Source: Lysobacter capsici (GTDB lineage: Bacteria; Pseudomonadota; Gammaproteobacteria; Xanthomonadales; Xanthomonadaceae). From it: a stretch of 64,000 nucleotides of DNA. The stretch spans positions 4,898,001 through 4,962,000 of the forward strand of contig NZ_CP094357.1 in NCBI RefSeq assembly GCF_014779555.2. The letters are read 5' to 3'. The notes beneath the pieces are model-generated. The model saw only the letters and a list, made by a program, of their open reading frames with translations, did no database searches and was not told the origin of the DNA. Numbering within the stretch: the stretch's first letter is position 1; each line of letters starts with the position of its first letter. The position numbers were made by a program, and so were the translations under genes. This document shows positions 20,886 through 29,405 of this stretch, piece after piece.

Positions 20886-21274
20886 GCGGCTCCTGCCAGC
20901 CGCTACCGTGCGGCGAATCGGACCATTCTAGCCGCCGGGCCGTGGTGCGCGCCTCCTCGCGGAGCCGCGAACGCCCGGGATATCACCTTCATGGCGCCGA
21001 TGCGCGCAGCGGTCGCCGGCGCAGACCGGGGCCGCACCGCGCCCGTCGGCTTGCGGTGAGTTCATCGCTGCAGTGGTAGCCGCGGGCGGCAGCGATCGAC
21101 GAGGATGACCGCCGCCGCCCGCGCTAAGCCTGGAGCCGCGACCGCGGGCGGGTCGGGTCCGTGTGGACTGAGCCGGGGCCTGCGCGCCCGGCCGGTGCGC
21201 AACCGGCATCGCGCCGGCTGCGCTGCATGCGCGGCCGCCTCACCCGCGGGTGGGCCGCACGCATGCGATGGGCT
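20886..21274. other. GC-rich intergenic region
   Basis: About 390 bp between the DUF465 gene and cbs, both on the minus strand. It contains runs such as cgccgccgcccgc and no credible frame on either strand. The cbs promoter probably lies near 20886-20950, but no clear boxes were found. Confidence 0.4.
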
Positions 21275-21490
21275 TCAATGTTGCTGATCGTAGAGTTGGA
21301 TCAGCCGATCCTTCGCAGCCAACTTCTCGCGTTTCATCTGACCCAAGGTGGTGTCGTCGATCGGCAGCACGCCGAGCTCGGCGTCCATCACCTTCTTGTC
21401 GAGATCCTTGTGGCGCTGGTAGAGCTGTTTGAATTCCGGGTTGCTCTTGATCAGCGCGTCGATTTCAGGCTGCGGTTGTTCTTCGAACAT
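21275..21490 (-). CDS. DUF465/YdcH-like small helical protein
   Basis: A 71-residue protein from the ATG at 21490. The sequence 'FKQLYQRHKDLDKKV' and 'LGQMKREKLAAKDRLIQLY' form two helices in the order and spacing of the YdcH/SlyX-like DUF465 family. These are short soluble coiled-coil proteins of unknown role. It stands alone, about 390 bp upstream of cbs on the same strand. The upstream in-frame extension to 21670 is Arg/Pro rich and not included. Confidence 0.8.
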   Translation of the reverse strand: MFEEQPQPEIDALIKSNPEFKQLYQRHKDLDKKVMDAELGVLPIDDTTLGQMKREKLAAKDRLIQLYDQQH

Positions 21491-22115
21491 GAAAGCCTCC
21501 TTCAGCACGAATGCAAACGCCCCGGCCGCGAGACCAGGGCGTTGCGGGGGACCGTAAGGTGCGTCGGGCTCGGCGCGGCGCCGGCTTCGCACAGGCCGGC
21601 CGCGCGCGAATGTGCGGCGGCGGGATCCTGCGGAAAGGGCGTATCGCTCATCGGCCTGACTCTTCGCCAAGCGGCGGTAGAACCGCTCGGATAATCGACC
21701 CTACTCCTGCGATCCGGATCCGGCAAGGGTGGACTGCAAACGGTTTCAGGCTACGGCCAGACTCGCCGGCCCGGACCGCAAGCGGCGCTTAACCATTTGA
21801 TTACAAAGAAATAACTCACACACATTCGGTGCATGGATCGCGCTGCGAATCGCAGCTGGAATGTGGCTTTGATCGCCACGGCCGTTCGTCGGGAGCGAGT
21901 CTCCCGCTACGGCAAGGTGGCTGATGGCGGGACGCCAGATGGCGCGAATGAAAGGCGGGGCCTGGGAAAGGCGGGATCGCCCGACCCTGGTCCGCGCCGC
22001 AGCGCTGGCCGGCACGCGACAGCGGGCTTCGGGTCCAGATTGACGCGGCCCATAGACCGCCCCGCGGGGGCGGCTTGAGTCCGGCATCGGGACGGGCCGC
22101 TGGCCCGCCTCCGGC
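21491..22115. other. intergenic region with an AT-rich patch
   Basis: About 625 bp without a supportable gene. A markedly AT-rich stretch at about 21788-21835 (taaccatttgattacaaaga and onward) contrasts with its GC-rich surroundings and may contain a promoter for the DUF465 gene. A frame at 21746-22087 on the minus strand has no recognisable family and biased Arg/Ser/Ala content, so it is not called. Confidence 0.4.
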
Positions 22116-22757
22116 TTACTTCTTCTTCGGCTTGGGCTTGGGCGCCGGCTTGGGCGGAGTTTCGCCCATCAGCTCGGCTTCCTTGCGCGCCAGCTCGGCG
22201 TCGCGCTCGCGCGCGGCGCGCAGTTTGGCGGCCTGCTGGCCGGCGACGTTGTCGAGCAGGCCCTCGGCCTCGGCGCGGGCCTGGGCTTCCTGATCGGCGG
22301 CCAGGCGCAGGCGCTCGGCCTCTTCGGCCTGGATCTGGGCCTGCACGCGCAGGCGCTCGGTCTCGGCGCGGGCGCGGTCGGCGTCGCGGCGGCTGGCTTC
22401 GACCAGCAGTTCGCTGCGCTCGCGGTCGAGGCGATCGACCTCGCGCTGGGCCAATTGGGTACGGGTCACGATTTCGGCGGTTTCGACCCGGCGATCGGCG
22501 ATCCGCAAGGCCCAGGCGCGATCGCGGCTGCGCGCGGCGCGCACCGCGTCGATGGCCTGACGCGCGCGCAGGCGCTCGAAGGCGCCGTACTGGGCGGCGT
22601 CGGGATTGGATTCGATCACGATCACCCGCTGGTTCAGGCGGGCGATATCGGGATCGTCGGGCGGCGCGGCGAAGGCCGCGGCGCAGGCCAGGGACAGGAC
22701 CGTGGCGGCAAGCGTGCGCACGGCGAGGCCGCGGCGGAGGTCGGCGAACGCGCTCAT
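22116..22757 (-). CDS. periplasmic Ala/Glu/Arg-rich coiled-coil protein
   Basis: A 213-residue protein. A signal peptide is clear: basic N terminus, hydrophobic 'LAATVLSLACAAAFA' and a cleavage site before 'APPDDPD'. The mature part is almost wholly helical with heptad-like 'AEAERLR'-type repeats (about residues 85-195) and ends in a Lys/Pro tail 'PKPAPKPKPKKK', which could bind anionic cell-wall or LPS groups. It overlaps the upstream lipoprotein gene by 4 nt, so the pair probably works together in the envelope. No enzymatic motif was seen. Confidence 0.7.
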   Translation of the reverse strand: MSAFADLRRGLAVRTLAATVLSLACAAAFAAPPDDPDIARLNQRVIVIESNPDAAQYGAFERLRARQAIDAVRAARSRDRAWALRIADRRVETAEIVTRTQLAQREVDRLDRERSELLVEASRRDADRARAETERLRVQAQIQAEEAERLRLAADQEAQARAEAEGLLDNVAGQQAAKLRAARERDAELARKEAELMGETPPKPAPKPKPKKK

Positions 22758-23134
22758 TGGCCGGCTCCGTTCTGCAGGCGGCGGCGCAATTCGGCGATCT
22801 CGGCGCGGCGCTGGTTGAGTTCGGCGCTGGTCTTGGCCTCGCGGCTGCGGGCCAGGGCCAGGTCGGCTTCGGCCGTGGCGGTCAGGGCCAGACGCCGGGC
22901 GTCCTCGTCCTTGCCCTGCGACAACGCTCCCTGGGCCCCGCTCAGCGCGCTGCGCGCGGCGTTGAGGTCCTGCGGCGCGTACTGGTCGGCGTCGGCATCG
23001 TCGGCGCGCATCACCGCCTGCTGCGCGGCGGACAGCTCGCCGGTGGGCGGAGGCGTGGACGCGCAGCCGGCCAGGGCGGAAGCGAGAACTGCGGCCAGCA
23101 GCGGCAAACGAAATTGTGCGAAGCTTGCGGTCAT
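22754..23134 (-). CDS. DUF4398-like outer-membrane lipoprotein
   Basis: A 126-residue protein from the ATG at 23134. A lipoprotein signal peptide ends in 'LASALAGC', placing the lipidated Cys near residue 25. The mature part is helical and Ala-rich: 'AAQQAVMRADDADADQYAPQ' followed by a region rich in Glu/Arg. The 'A..A..ADA..YAP.....A...L' spacing is that of DUF4398 lipoproteins, which often precede an OmpA-like protein. Here the partner is the coiled-coil protein, joined by a 4-nt overlap. It is divergent from pilU with 98 bp between the starts. Confidence 0.78.
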   Translation of the reverse strand: MTASFAQFRLPLLAAVLASALAGCASTPPPTGELSAAQQAVMRADDADADQYAPQDLNAARSALSGAQGALSQGKDEDARRLALTATAEADLALARSREAKTSAELNQRRAEIAELRRRLQNGAGQ

Positions 23135-23232
23135 TAGGGGAGCGCTGTGCGGAAGGGATGACGCACGGACATTGTCGTCAGGCCGGCAGCGTGCTTGCAA
23201 CGGCGCGCGCCGTCAACAAGGGGTATGAATGC

Positions 23233-24348
23233 ATGGACATCGGCTATTTCCTGAAGCTGATGACGGAAAAGAACGCGTCGGACATGTTCCTGACGACTGG
23301 CGCGCCTGTGTACATCAAGGTCGAAGGCCGTCTTTACCCGCTCGGCAACACCGGCCTGCCGCCCGGCATGGTCAAGAAAATCGCCTATTCCTTGATGGAC
23401 GAAGGCCAGGTCCCGCTGTTCGAGCGTGATCTCGAACTGAACATGGCCCTCGCCCTGCCCGACGCCGGGCGCTTCCGCATCAACGTGTTCAAGCAGCGCG
23501 GCGAAGTCGGCATGGTGATCCGCGCCATCCGCAGCATCATCCCGAGCATCGAGGAGCTGCAGCTGCCGCAGGTGCTCAAGGACATCATCATGGCGCCGCG
23601 CGGGCTGGTCCTGATCGTCGGTTCGACCGGCTCGGGCAAGTCGACCACGCTGGCCTCGATGATCGACCACCGCAACACCAACACCGCCGGCCATATCCTC
23701 ACCATCGAGGATCCGATCGAATACCTGCACAAGCACAAGAAGTCGATCGTCAACCAGCGCGAGGTCGGCCTGGACACCCATGCCTTCCACAACGCGCTCA
23801 AGAACGCGATGCGCGAAGCGCCCGACGTGATCCTGATCGGCGAAATCCTCGATGCGACGACCATGGAGGCGGCGATCGCGTTCGCCGAAACCGGTCACCT
23901 GTGCCTGGCGACGCTGCACTCCAACAACGCCGACCAGACCCTGGAACGCATCCTCAACTTCTTCAACGAGTCGGCGCACAAGAACGTGCTGATGAACCTG
24001 GCCTTGAACCTCAAGGCGGTGGTCTCGCAGCGGCTGGTGGTCGGCGTCGACGGGCGGCGTCTGCCGGCGGCGGAAATCCTGATCAACACCCCGCACGTGC
24101 GCGATCTGATGCGCCGCGGCCAGGTGCACGAGATCAAGCAGGCGATGGAAGAATCGCTGGAAGACGGCATGGAGTCGTTCGACCAGTGCCTGTTCCGTTT
24201 GTACAAGGAAGGCCGGATCGAGATGGAGGAGGCGCTCAAGGCGGCCGACTCGCGCGACGGCCTGGCGCTGAAGTTCCGCCTGTCCGAGGGCGGCACCGGC
24301 GAGCACGATCCGTATGCGGATATGTATGACGCGACTGCCGCTCATTGA
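23233..24348 (+). CDS. pilU: type IV pilus retraction ATPase, PilU type
   Basis: A 371-residue protein starting 'MDIGYFLKLMTEKNASDMFL', the usual PilT/PilU N terminus. The ATPase core has Walker A 'GSTGSGKSTTLASMID', Asp box 'ILTIEDPIEYLH', Walker B 'PDVILIGEI', and His box 'AETGHLCLATLHSNNADQT'. The Walker B continuation reads 'ILDATTMEAA' instead of the common 'IRDRETMEHA' of PilT. PilU aids pilus retraction powered by PilT; no pilT lies in the window. A hairpin with a T-rich tail follows at 24399. Confidence 0.93.
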   Translation: MDIGYFLKLMTEKNASDMFLTTGAPVYIKVEGRLYPLGNTGLPPGMVKKIAYSLMDEGQVPLFERDLELNMALALPDAGRFRINVFKQRGEVGMVIRAIRSIIPSIEELQLPQVLKDIIMAPRGLVLIVGSTGSGKSTTLASMIDHRNTNTAGHILTIEDPIEYLHKHKKSIVNQREVGLDTHAFHNALKNAMREAPDVILIGEILDATTMEAAIAFAETGHLCLATLHSNNADQTLERILNFFNESAHKNVLMNLALNLKAVVSQRLVVGVDGRRLPAAEILINTPHVRDLMRRGQVHEIKQAMEESLEDGMESFDQCLFRLYKEGRIEMEEALKAADSRDGLALKFRLSEGGTGEHDPYADMYDATAAH

Positions 24349-24398
24349 GCGAGCAGTGAGTGCACAGGAGTGAGGAACGAGTAAAGCGTTCCGCAGCG

Positions 24399-24432
24399 AA
24401 CGGGTCCTTCGGGGCCCGTTTTGCTTTTTGGT
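24399..24432 (+). terminator. rho-independent terminator after pilU
   Basis: The hairpin aacgggtcc-ttc-ggggcccgtt is followed by ttgctttttgg. It lies about 50 nt after the pilU stop. Confidence 0.8.
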
Positions 24433-24440
24433 GCGGCTTG

Positions 24441-24536
24441 AGGAATGAGTGGAGAAGAGTGAGAAGTGAGTAAAAGCAGCAGGTCGCGACGACTACCTTG
24501 CTCTTACTCGCTCCTCACTCCTTTGAACTCATTTTC
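24441..24536. repeat. imperfect inverted repeat of gagtgag motifs
   Basis: The left arm has gagtgagaagtgagtaaaag and the right arm cttactcgctcctcactc. It lies between convergent pilU and maiA. The same motif family forms a longer hairpin at 60625-60731, so this is a dispersed intergenic repeat that may also stop transcripts. Confidence 0.7.
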
Positions 24537-24540
24537 TGCT

Positions 24541-25203
24541 TCACCCGGGCGGCCGATCCGGCTGATTCTCCGGCCGCGCCTTGTCGAACTCCGGCAGCTC
24601 CAGGCAGGCCTGTTCGATCCGCAGCAAGGTCGGGAACGGTTCCAGCGGCACGCCGAAGCGGCGCGCGTTGTACAGCTGCGGGATCAGGCAGCAGTCGGCC
24701 AGGCCGGGGCTGTCGCCTTCGCAATAGGTGCCGGTGGCCGGATGGTCGGCGAGCATCGCCTCGACCGCGGTGAAGCCTTCGTGGATCCAGTGCGCGATCC
24801 AGCCGTCGCGTTCGGGCTGCGGGACGTTCCAGGTGCCGTCGAGGTACTGCAGCACGCGCAGGTTGTTGAGCGGATGGATTTCGCAGGCGATGGTCTGGGC
24901 GATCGCGCGCACGCGGTGGCGATCGCGCGCGGTCACCGGCAGCAGGTTCGGCCGCGGCCAGGTTTCGTCGAGGTATTCCAGGATCGCGATCGACTGGGTC
25001 AGGGTGCGCGAGCCGTGCTGCAGCACCGGCACCAGCCCCTGCGGATTGAGTTCGCGGTACGCCGGCAGATGCTGCTCGCCGCCGCCGCGAACCAGATGCA
25101 CCGGCACGATCTCGTACTCGAGCCCCTTGAGGTTCAAACCGATACGCACGCGATACGAGGCGCTGGAGCGCCAATACGAATACAACCGCAATTGCTCGCT
25201 CAC
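24541..25203 (-). CDS. maiA: maleylacetoacetate isomerase (zeta-class glutathione transferase)
   Basis: A 220-residue protein from the GTG at 25203. The N-terminal thioredoxin fold has the catalytic 'YWRSSASYRVRIGLNLKGL', the diagnostic SSxxxR motif of zeta GSTs, followed by 'NPQGLVPVL' and 'LTQSIAILEYLDE'. The C-terminal part is all-helical with 'CEIHPLNNLRVLQYL'. It isomerises maleylacetoacetate to fumarylacetoacetate with glutathione, in tyrosine/homogentisate breakdown. The gene for the next enzyme lies 94 bp upstream on the same strand. Homogentisate dioxygenase is not in the window. Confidence 0.92.
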   Translation of the reverse strand: MSEQLRLYSYWRSSASYRVRIGLNLKGLEYEIVPVHLVRGGGEQHLPAYRELNPQGLVPVLQHGSRTLTQSIAILEYLDETWPRPNLLPVTARDRHRVRAIAQTIACEIHPLNNLRVLQYLDGTWNVPQPERDGWIAHWIHEGFTAVEAMLADHPATGTYCEGDSPGLADCCLIPQLYNARRFGVPLEPFPTLLRIEQACLELPEFDKARPENQPDRPPG

Positions 25204-25297
25204 CCGGGCTCCACCTGGTTGTCGCTGCACCCCTGCACGGCGAACCTTACCGGTTGCGCCGCGCCGGAGTCGACCTCTCGTCCCGCGCCCGACGCCG

Positions 25298-26284
25298 TCA
25301 GGCGGAAGGTCGTTCCATGCGCTGTTCGATCGCGCCGAACAGGCTGCTGCCGTCGGCGTCGAGCATTTCGATGCGCACGGTGTCGCCGAACTTCATGAAC
25401 GGCGTCGACGGCTTGCCGTGTTCCAGCGTCTCGACCGTGCGCTTCTCGGCGAAGCACGAGGCGCCCAGCGAGGTGTCTTCGTTGGCGACCGTGCCCGAGC
25501 CCACGATGGTGCCGGCCGACAGCGGCCGGGTCTTGGCCGCGTGCGCGACCAGCTGGGCGAAGTTGAACTGCATGTCGATGCCCGCTTCCGGCGCGCCGAA
25601 CCACTCGCCGTTGATGTGGGTGAGCAGCGGGCGGTGGACCTTGCTGTCGATCCAGGCCGGGCCGAGCTCGTCGGGCGTGACGAACACCGGGCTCAGCGCC
25701 GAACGCGGCTTGGACTGCAGGAAGCCGAAGCCCTTGGCCAGTTCGTTCGGAATCAGATTGCGCAGCGAGACATCGTTGACCAGGCCGATCAGCTGGATGT
25801 GGCCGGCCGCGTCTTCGGCGCTGACCGCCATCGGCACGTCGTCGGTCACGATCACCACTTCGGCTTCCAGGTCGATGCCGTAGTCCTCGCTGACCACCCG
25901 CACCGGATCGCGCGGACCGTAGAAACCGGCGCTGACCGCCTGGTACATCAGCGGATCGGTGTAGAAGCTTTCCGGCACCTCGGCGCCGCGCGCGCGGCGC
26001 ACGCGCTCGACGTGCGGCAGGTAGGCGCTGCCGTCGACGAATTCGTAGGCGCGCGGCAATGGCGCGGCGAGCGCGGTGAAGTCGACCTCGAAGGCGTCGG
26101 CGGCGGTGCCGGCGTTGAGATCGTCCGACAGCGCGTTGAGCCGCGGCGCGGTGTTCGACCAATCCTCCAGCGCGCGCTGCAGGGTGTCGGCGATGCCGGT
26201 CGCGCGCACGGCGCGGGTCAGGTCGCGCGAGACGACGATCAGCGTACCGTCGCGGCCGCCTTCCTTCAGGGATCCAAGCTTCAT
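25298..26284 (-). CDS. fumarylacetoacetate hydrolase family protein
   Basis: A 328-residue protein. It starts 'MKLGSLKEGGRDGTLIVVSR', as in bacterial fumarylacetoacetases of about 330 residues. Metal-binding and catalytic pieces include 'PLMYQAVSAGFYGP', 'DYGIDLEAEVVIVTDDVPM', 'LVNDVSLRNLIPNELAKG' and 'GSGTVANED'. It hydrolyses fumarylacetoacetate to fumarate and acetoacetate, the last step of homogentisate catabolism. Being upstream of maiA on the same strand supports this substrate over other FAH-fold acylpyruvases. Confidence 0.9.
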   Translation of the reverse strand: MKLGSLKEGGRDGTLIVVSRDLTRAVRATGIADTLQRALEDWSNTAPRLNALSDDLNAGTAADAFEVDFTALAAPLPRAYEFVDGSAYLPHVERVRRARGAEVPESFYTDPLMYQAVSAGFYGPRDPVRVVSEDYGIDLEAEVVIVTDDVPMAVSAEDAAGHIQLIGLVNDVSLRNLIPNELAKGFGFLQSKPRSALSPVFVTPDELGPAWIDSKVHRPLLTHINGEWFGAPEAGIDMQFNFAQLVAHAAKTRPLSAGTIVGSGTVANEDTSLGASCFAEKRTVETLEHGKPSTPFMKFGDTVRIEMLDADGSSLFGAIEQRMERPSA

Positions 26285-26774
26285 CCAGACCTCGATGTCG
26301 ATTCAGGGCGCCGCGGCGCAATGGTTTCAATTGTAACCACTCGCGGCGCCATTGGCAGCCACGGGCTCGGGACGCCGCGTAAAGACCTCGGCCGGTCCGG
26401 GAACCGGCCGTAGCCAGCGCCGGGGCCCGCCAGGGCAGCGTTTGCGGCCCCGTCGAACCCGCCGCCGCTCGCTCCGGCCGCCATTTTGCCGCGTTCCGGG
26501 CCGGGCCGAAAAATAATTTGAAATTTCTTGATGGGTCCGGCCGCCCTTCCCCGGTTTGTTGAGTTAAGCGCGGCGTGGTCACGCCCGGGTTCGCCGGGAC
26601 AGACCCAGCCGTGTGGAGCCGGGATTAGAGATTCGGGATTCGGGATTGGCCAGCCAAGGCGACGCGGCCGCTTTCCCAATCCCGAATCCCCAATCCCAAA
26701 TCCCGGCTCCACGGGTTGAGGGCTCGTCCCTCTGCGACCGCGTGATTCCTCAATCATGCCTATGGAGTTTCATC
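26285..26774. other. divergent intergenic region with a long inverted repeat
   Basis: About 490 bp between the divergent fumarylacetoacetate hydrolase and M23-like genes. It includes the inverted repeat at 26613-26712. The M23-like gene has an RBS-like ggag 9 nt before its ATG. Promoters are expected on both sides but no confident boxes were seen. Confidence 0.5.
26613..26712. repeat. inverted repeat of gattcggg units with roughly 38-nt arms
   Basis: The left arm begins gtggagccgggatt and runs through two gattcggg units to about 26649. The right arm is its near-exact reverse complement, ending aatcccggctccac at 26712. Similar gattcggg units recur at 63722-63757 and, reversed, near 37505. Folded, the element would make a very stable hairpin upstream of the M23-like gene. 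Confidence 0.8.
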
Positions 26775-28754
26775 ATGAAATCGCATCTCAAATCGCAATC
26801 GTCCCGCCTGCTACTGCGCGCCCTGCCGGCCGCGCTCGCCCTGTGCGTCAGCGCCGGCGTCAATGCCCAGGCCCTCACCATCGACGTGGTCAACCCGATC
26901 AAGGACGGCAAGGTCGTGTTCGAAGCGATCGGCCCGTCCCAGGTCGGCGGCGCCAAGCAAGGCCGCGTCTCGCTGCGCATGGGGATCCGCAACGACGGCG
27001 CCACGCCGTTGAAGATCACCAAGGTCGAGATCCTCAACCAGCTCGCCTCCAACTTCCTGGCGCCGGTCGAAATCGCCCCGGGCACCCAGTACGCGTTCCA
27101 GAACTGCAACTGCGATTATTCCAACCCCGATCCGAACGCGCCGGACGTGCCGGCCTCGTATCCGATCATCATCAACGCGCCGTATCCGACCACGGTCAAG
27201 GTCGCCGTCTACGTGCAGGGCTTCGCCAATCCGGTGATCAAGAATCTGCCGTTCACCGCCGCCACCAACGACAACGGCCCGCTGCGGTTTCCGGGCAAGG
27301 CCAGCGACCTGCGCTTCAACGAAGCCTGGCAGACCTCGAGCAACCACGTCGGCGGCAGCCAGGCGTTCGGCCTGGACAACAGCGTGACCGGCTGGGACGG
27401 CGACTCGTGGGACGACAAGCGCCCCGGCGCCGATCCGACCAAGCCCGAGGGCCGCCGCGCCTACGGCCTGCCGCTGTACGCGATGGCCGACGGCATCGTC
27501 TGCGAAGGCCTCAACGATCTGCCGGAGTGGAAGAACTACCCGCGCGTGTCGAAGGAGATCGAACCCGAGCCGATCGCGCCGAGCACCGGCCAGTACTCGG
27601 CCGGCGGCAACTTCCTCAAGATCCAGGCCGGCAACGAAGTGGCGTTGTACGCGCACATGCAGCCCGGTTCGATCCCGGCCGAACTGCTGGTGCCCGGCGC
27701 GGTGGTCAAGCAGGGCCAGTACCTGGGCAAGGTCGGCTACACCGGCCAATCCAGCGGCCCGCACGTGCATGTGCACGTCAGCCAGGAAACCTCGCCGGGC
27801 TCGTGCGAAGGCAACGCCATTCGCCCGCGTCCGATGACCTTCTCCCAGTTGCAGAGCCTGACCCGCGGCGAAGCCACCGCGATGGCCAGCGCCAACAACA
27901 TGGATCCGACTGACTGGACCGCGCTGAGCAACCATTCCGCGCCGCACACCTTCAGCCTGCTGTATCCGGCCAGCACGCCGTATGCGTTCGATGCCGCCGA
28001 AACCGACAACAAGACCTTCCTCGGCGTGTGGCGGGCGAGCGACGAGATCGAGATCCGGGTCAACCAGCCCAGCTGGACCGCCTTCACCCAGAAGCGCGCC
28101 GAGCTGGTCGCCGACGACTTCCGCCTGGAACAGATCGACACCTACGTCGAAAACGGCGACCGCCATTTCGTGGGCGTGTACAAGCGCGGCACCGGCGCCG
28201 GCGCGCTGTACAACGCCAGCAGCTGGGCCGACTTCACCGCGGTGTGGCAGGAGCTGAGCGAGGACGGTCAACGCCTGGTCGACATGACCACCTACCTCAG
28301 CGGCAGCACCCGTCACTACGTGGGCGTGTTCCGTCCGGGCACCGGCAACGCCGGCCTGTGGAGCCACACCGGTTTCTCGGCCTTCGCCGCCCAGCGCGAA
28401 ACCGCCAAGGACCAGGGCCTGCGCCTGATCGACATGGAGAGCTTCGACATCGGCAACGGCCAGCGCCAGTTCATCGGCGTGTACCGCGCCGGCAGCGATT
28501 CCACCGCGCTGTGGCGTTCGACCTCGTGGGGCGGCTTCACCGCGAAGTGGGCCGAATTGTCCGACGACGGCTACCGCCTGATCGATGTCGACACCTATGT
28601 CGATGCCGGCGTGCGCAACTACGTCGGCGTGTTCCGCGCCGGCAGCGGCGGCAAGGCGCTGGAAGCGGTCAAGGGCTGGCAGGGTCTGTATCAGTCGGCC
28701 GAGAAGTACGCGACCAAGGGGTTGCGTCTGGTCGATGTGCAGGCGATCGAATGA
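26775..28754 (+). CDS. secreted M23-family-like peptidase with five C-terminal BTRD1-type repeats
   Basis: A 659-residue protein from the ATG at 26775, which has ggag 9 nt upstream. A signal peptide ends near 'SAGVNAQA'. Residues about 215-340 resemble a LytM/M23 core: 'YGLPLYAMADGIV', 'GNEVALYAHMQPGS' and the metal motif in 'SGPHVHVHVSQ' (about residue 329). The usual first HxxxD is not seen in standard form; 'NHVGGSQAFGLD' near residue 190 is the only candidate. From about residue 414, five tandem units of 48-50 residues follow with the pattern '[HF]VGV[YF]R.G....LW....W..F......L...G.RL.D...Y', matching bacterial tandem repeat domain 1. Lysobacter secretes many bacteriolytic enzymes, so cell-wall attack is likely. 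Confidence 0.8.
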   Translation: MKSHLKSQSSRLLLRALPAALALCVSAGVNAQALTIDVVNPIKDGKVVFEAIGPSQVGGAKQGRVSLRMGIRNDGATPLKITKVEILNQLASNFLAPVEIAPGTQYAFQNCNCDYSNPDPNAPDVPASYPIIINAPYPTTVKVAVYVQGFANPVIKNLPFTAATNDNGPLRFPGKASDLRFNEAWQTSSNHVGGSQAFGLDNSVTGWDGDSWDDKRPGADPTKPEGRRAYGLPLYAMADGIVCEGLNDLPEWKNYPRVSKEIEPEPIAPSTGQYSAGGNFLKIQAGNEVALYAHMQPGSIPAELLVPGAVVKQGQYLGKVGYTGQSSGPHVHVHVSQETSPGSCEGNAIRPRPMTFSQLQSLTRGEATAMASANNMDPTDWTALSNHSAPHTFSLLYPASTPYAFDAAETDNKTFLGVWRASDEIEIRVNQPSWTAFTQKRAELVADDFRLEQIDTYVENGDRHFVGVYKRGTGAGALYNASSWADFTAVWQELSEDGQRLVDMTTYLSGSTRHYVGVFRPGTGNAGLWSHTGFSAFAAQRETAKDQGLRLIDMESFDIGNGQRQFIGVYRAGSDSTALWRSTSWGGFTAKWAELSDDGYRLIDVDTYVDAGVRNYVGVFRAGSGGKALEAVKGWQGLYQSAEKYATKGLRLVDVQAIE

Positions 28755-28811
28755 GGGCGAGGTTCGCGACGCGGTTTGAGCGTCGCTGATCGTCAGGTTC
28801 GACGATAACGG

Positions 28812-28844
28812 GAACGCCGCCTGCGAGGGCGGCGTTCTTGTTTG
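28812..28844 (+). terminator. terminator after the M23-like gene
   Basis: The stem aacgccgc / gcggcgtt spans 28813-28836 and is followed by cttgtttgttg. It lies about 60 nt after the stop codon. Confidence 0.78.
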
Positions 28845-28984
28845 TTGACACCCGACAATGCGATTTGTTCGTCGTATGCAAATTACCGTTGCCGGCTGGA
28901 TTTTGCGCCGTCGTTCGAAGTTCGCGGTCGCGGCCTGCGCCGCTCCTATAGGTAGGCCATGCGGCTTTGGCTAGAGGTCTTGCA

Positions 28985-29235
28985 GTTCATCCAGCGCTGC
29001 GAGGCTTGGAGCTCGCGTTAGCAACAGCACACCCGAAGGGCGGCGCACATGGATGTACGCCGTGCGCCACCGAGACAGGATGTCTCGTGTGGCGCATGCC
29101 CGCGTAAGCACCGATCGCGTGGGCCCTTGATTCATAAAAAAGCATTTTTCTTTGGTTACCTTTTGACCGAAGGGAATCCAGGCGGACTTTTGTTGCTTTA
29201 GACAAAAGAAAGTAACTCGGCCGCTTGCGGACGAA
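28985..29235. repeat. copy 1 of a 240-bp interspersed element
   Basis: Runs from 'ttcatccagcgctgcgaggc' through 'ggcgcacatggatgt' and 'catttttctttggttacctt' to 'acaaaagaaagtaactcgg'. Two more copies lie at 58595-58830 (same orientation) and 58895-59140 (inverted). This copy has an insertion or divergence after the ggttacctt block. Each copy keeps a frame coding 'DV.CGACPR.HR..GPLI' then 'FFFGYL'. No transposase is present. Confidence 0.8.
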
Positions 29236-29405
29236 AGCCGTTGATCTCGCCTTCGGCTTCAAAAGCTTTAGAGCTTTAGATATCTAAAGCCTTCCAAGCT
29301 TCAAGCAGGATCAAAAGCTTCCACCAAGAAAGCGGCAGGTCACCTTCGTTTGTCTAAAGCAAGAAACTGCGCAGAAGCCACACGAGCCAACTCACCCATC
29401 CACAA

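Larger units (their letters stand above)
28755..29405. other. repeat-filled intergenic region
   Basis: About 650 bp between the convergent M23-like gene and the kinase. It contains a terminator at 28812-28844, one copy of a 240-bp interspersed element at 28985-29235, and a palindromic run of agctttagagctttagatatc type at about 29260-29320. A frame inside the element is discussed under findings; no other gene is supported. Confidence 0.6.

Noticed and set aside
21746-22087. 113-codon minus-strand frame before the DUF465 gene
   Set aside because: Biased composition and no recognisable motif; it crosses an AT-rich, probably regulatory stretch.
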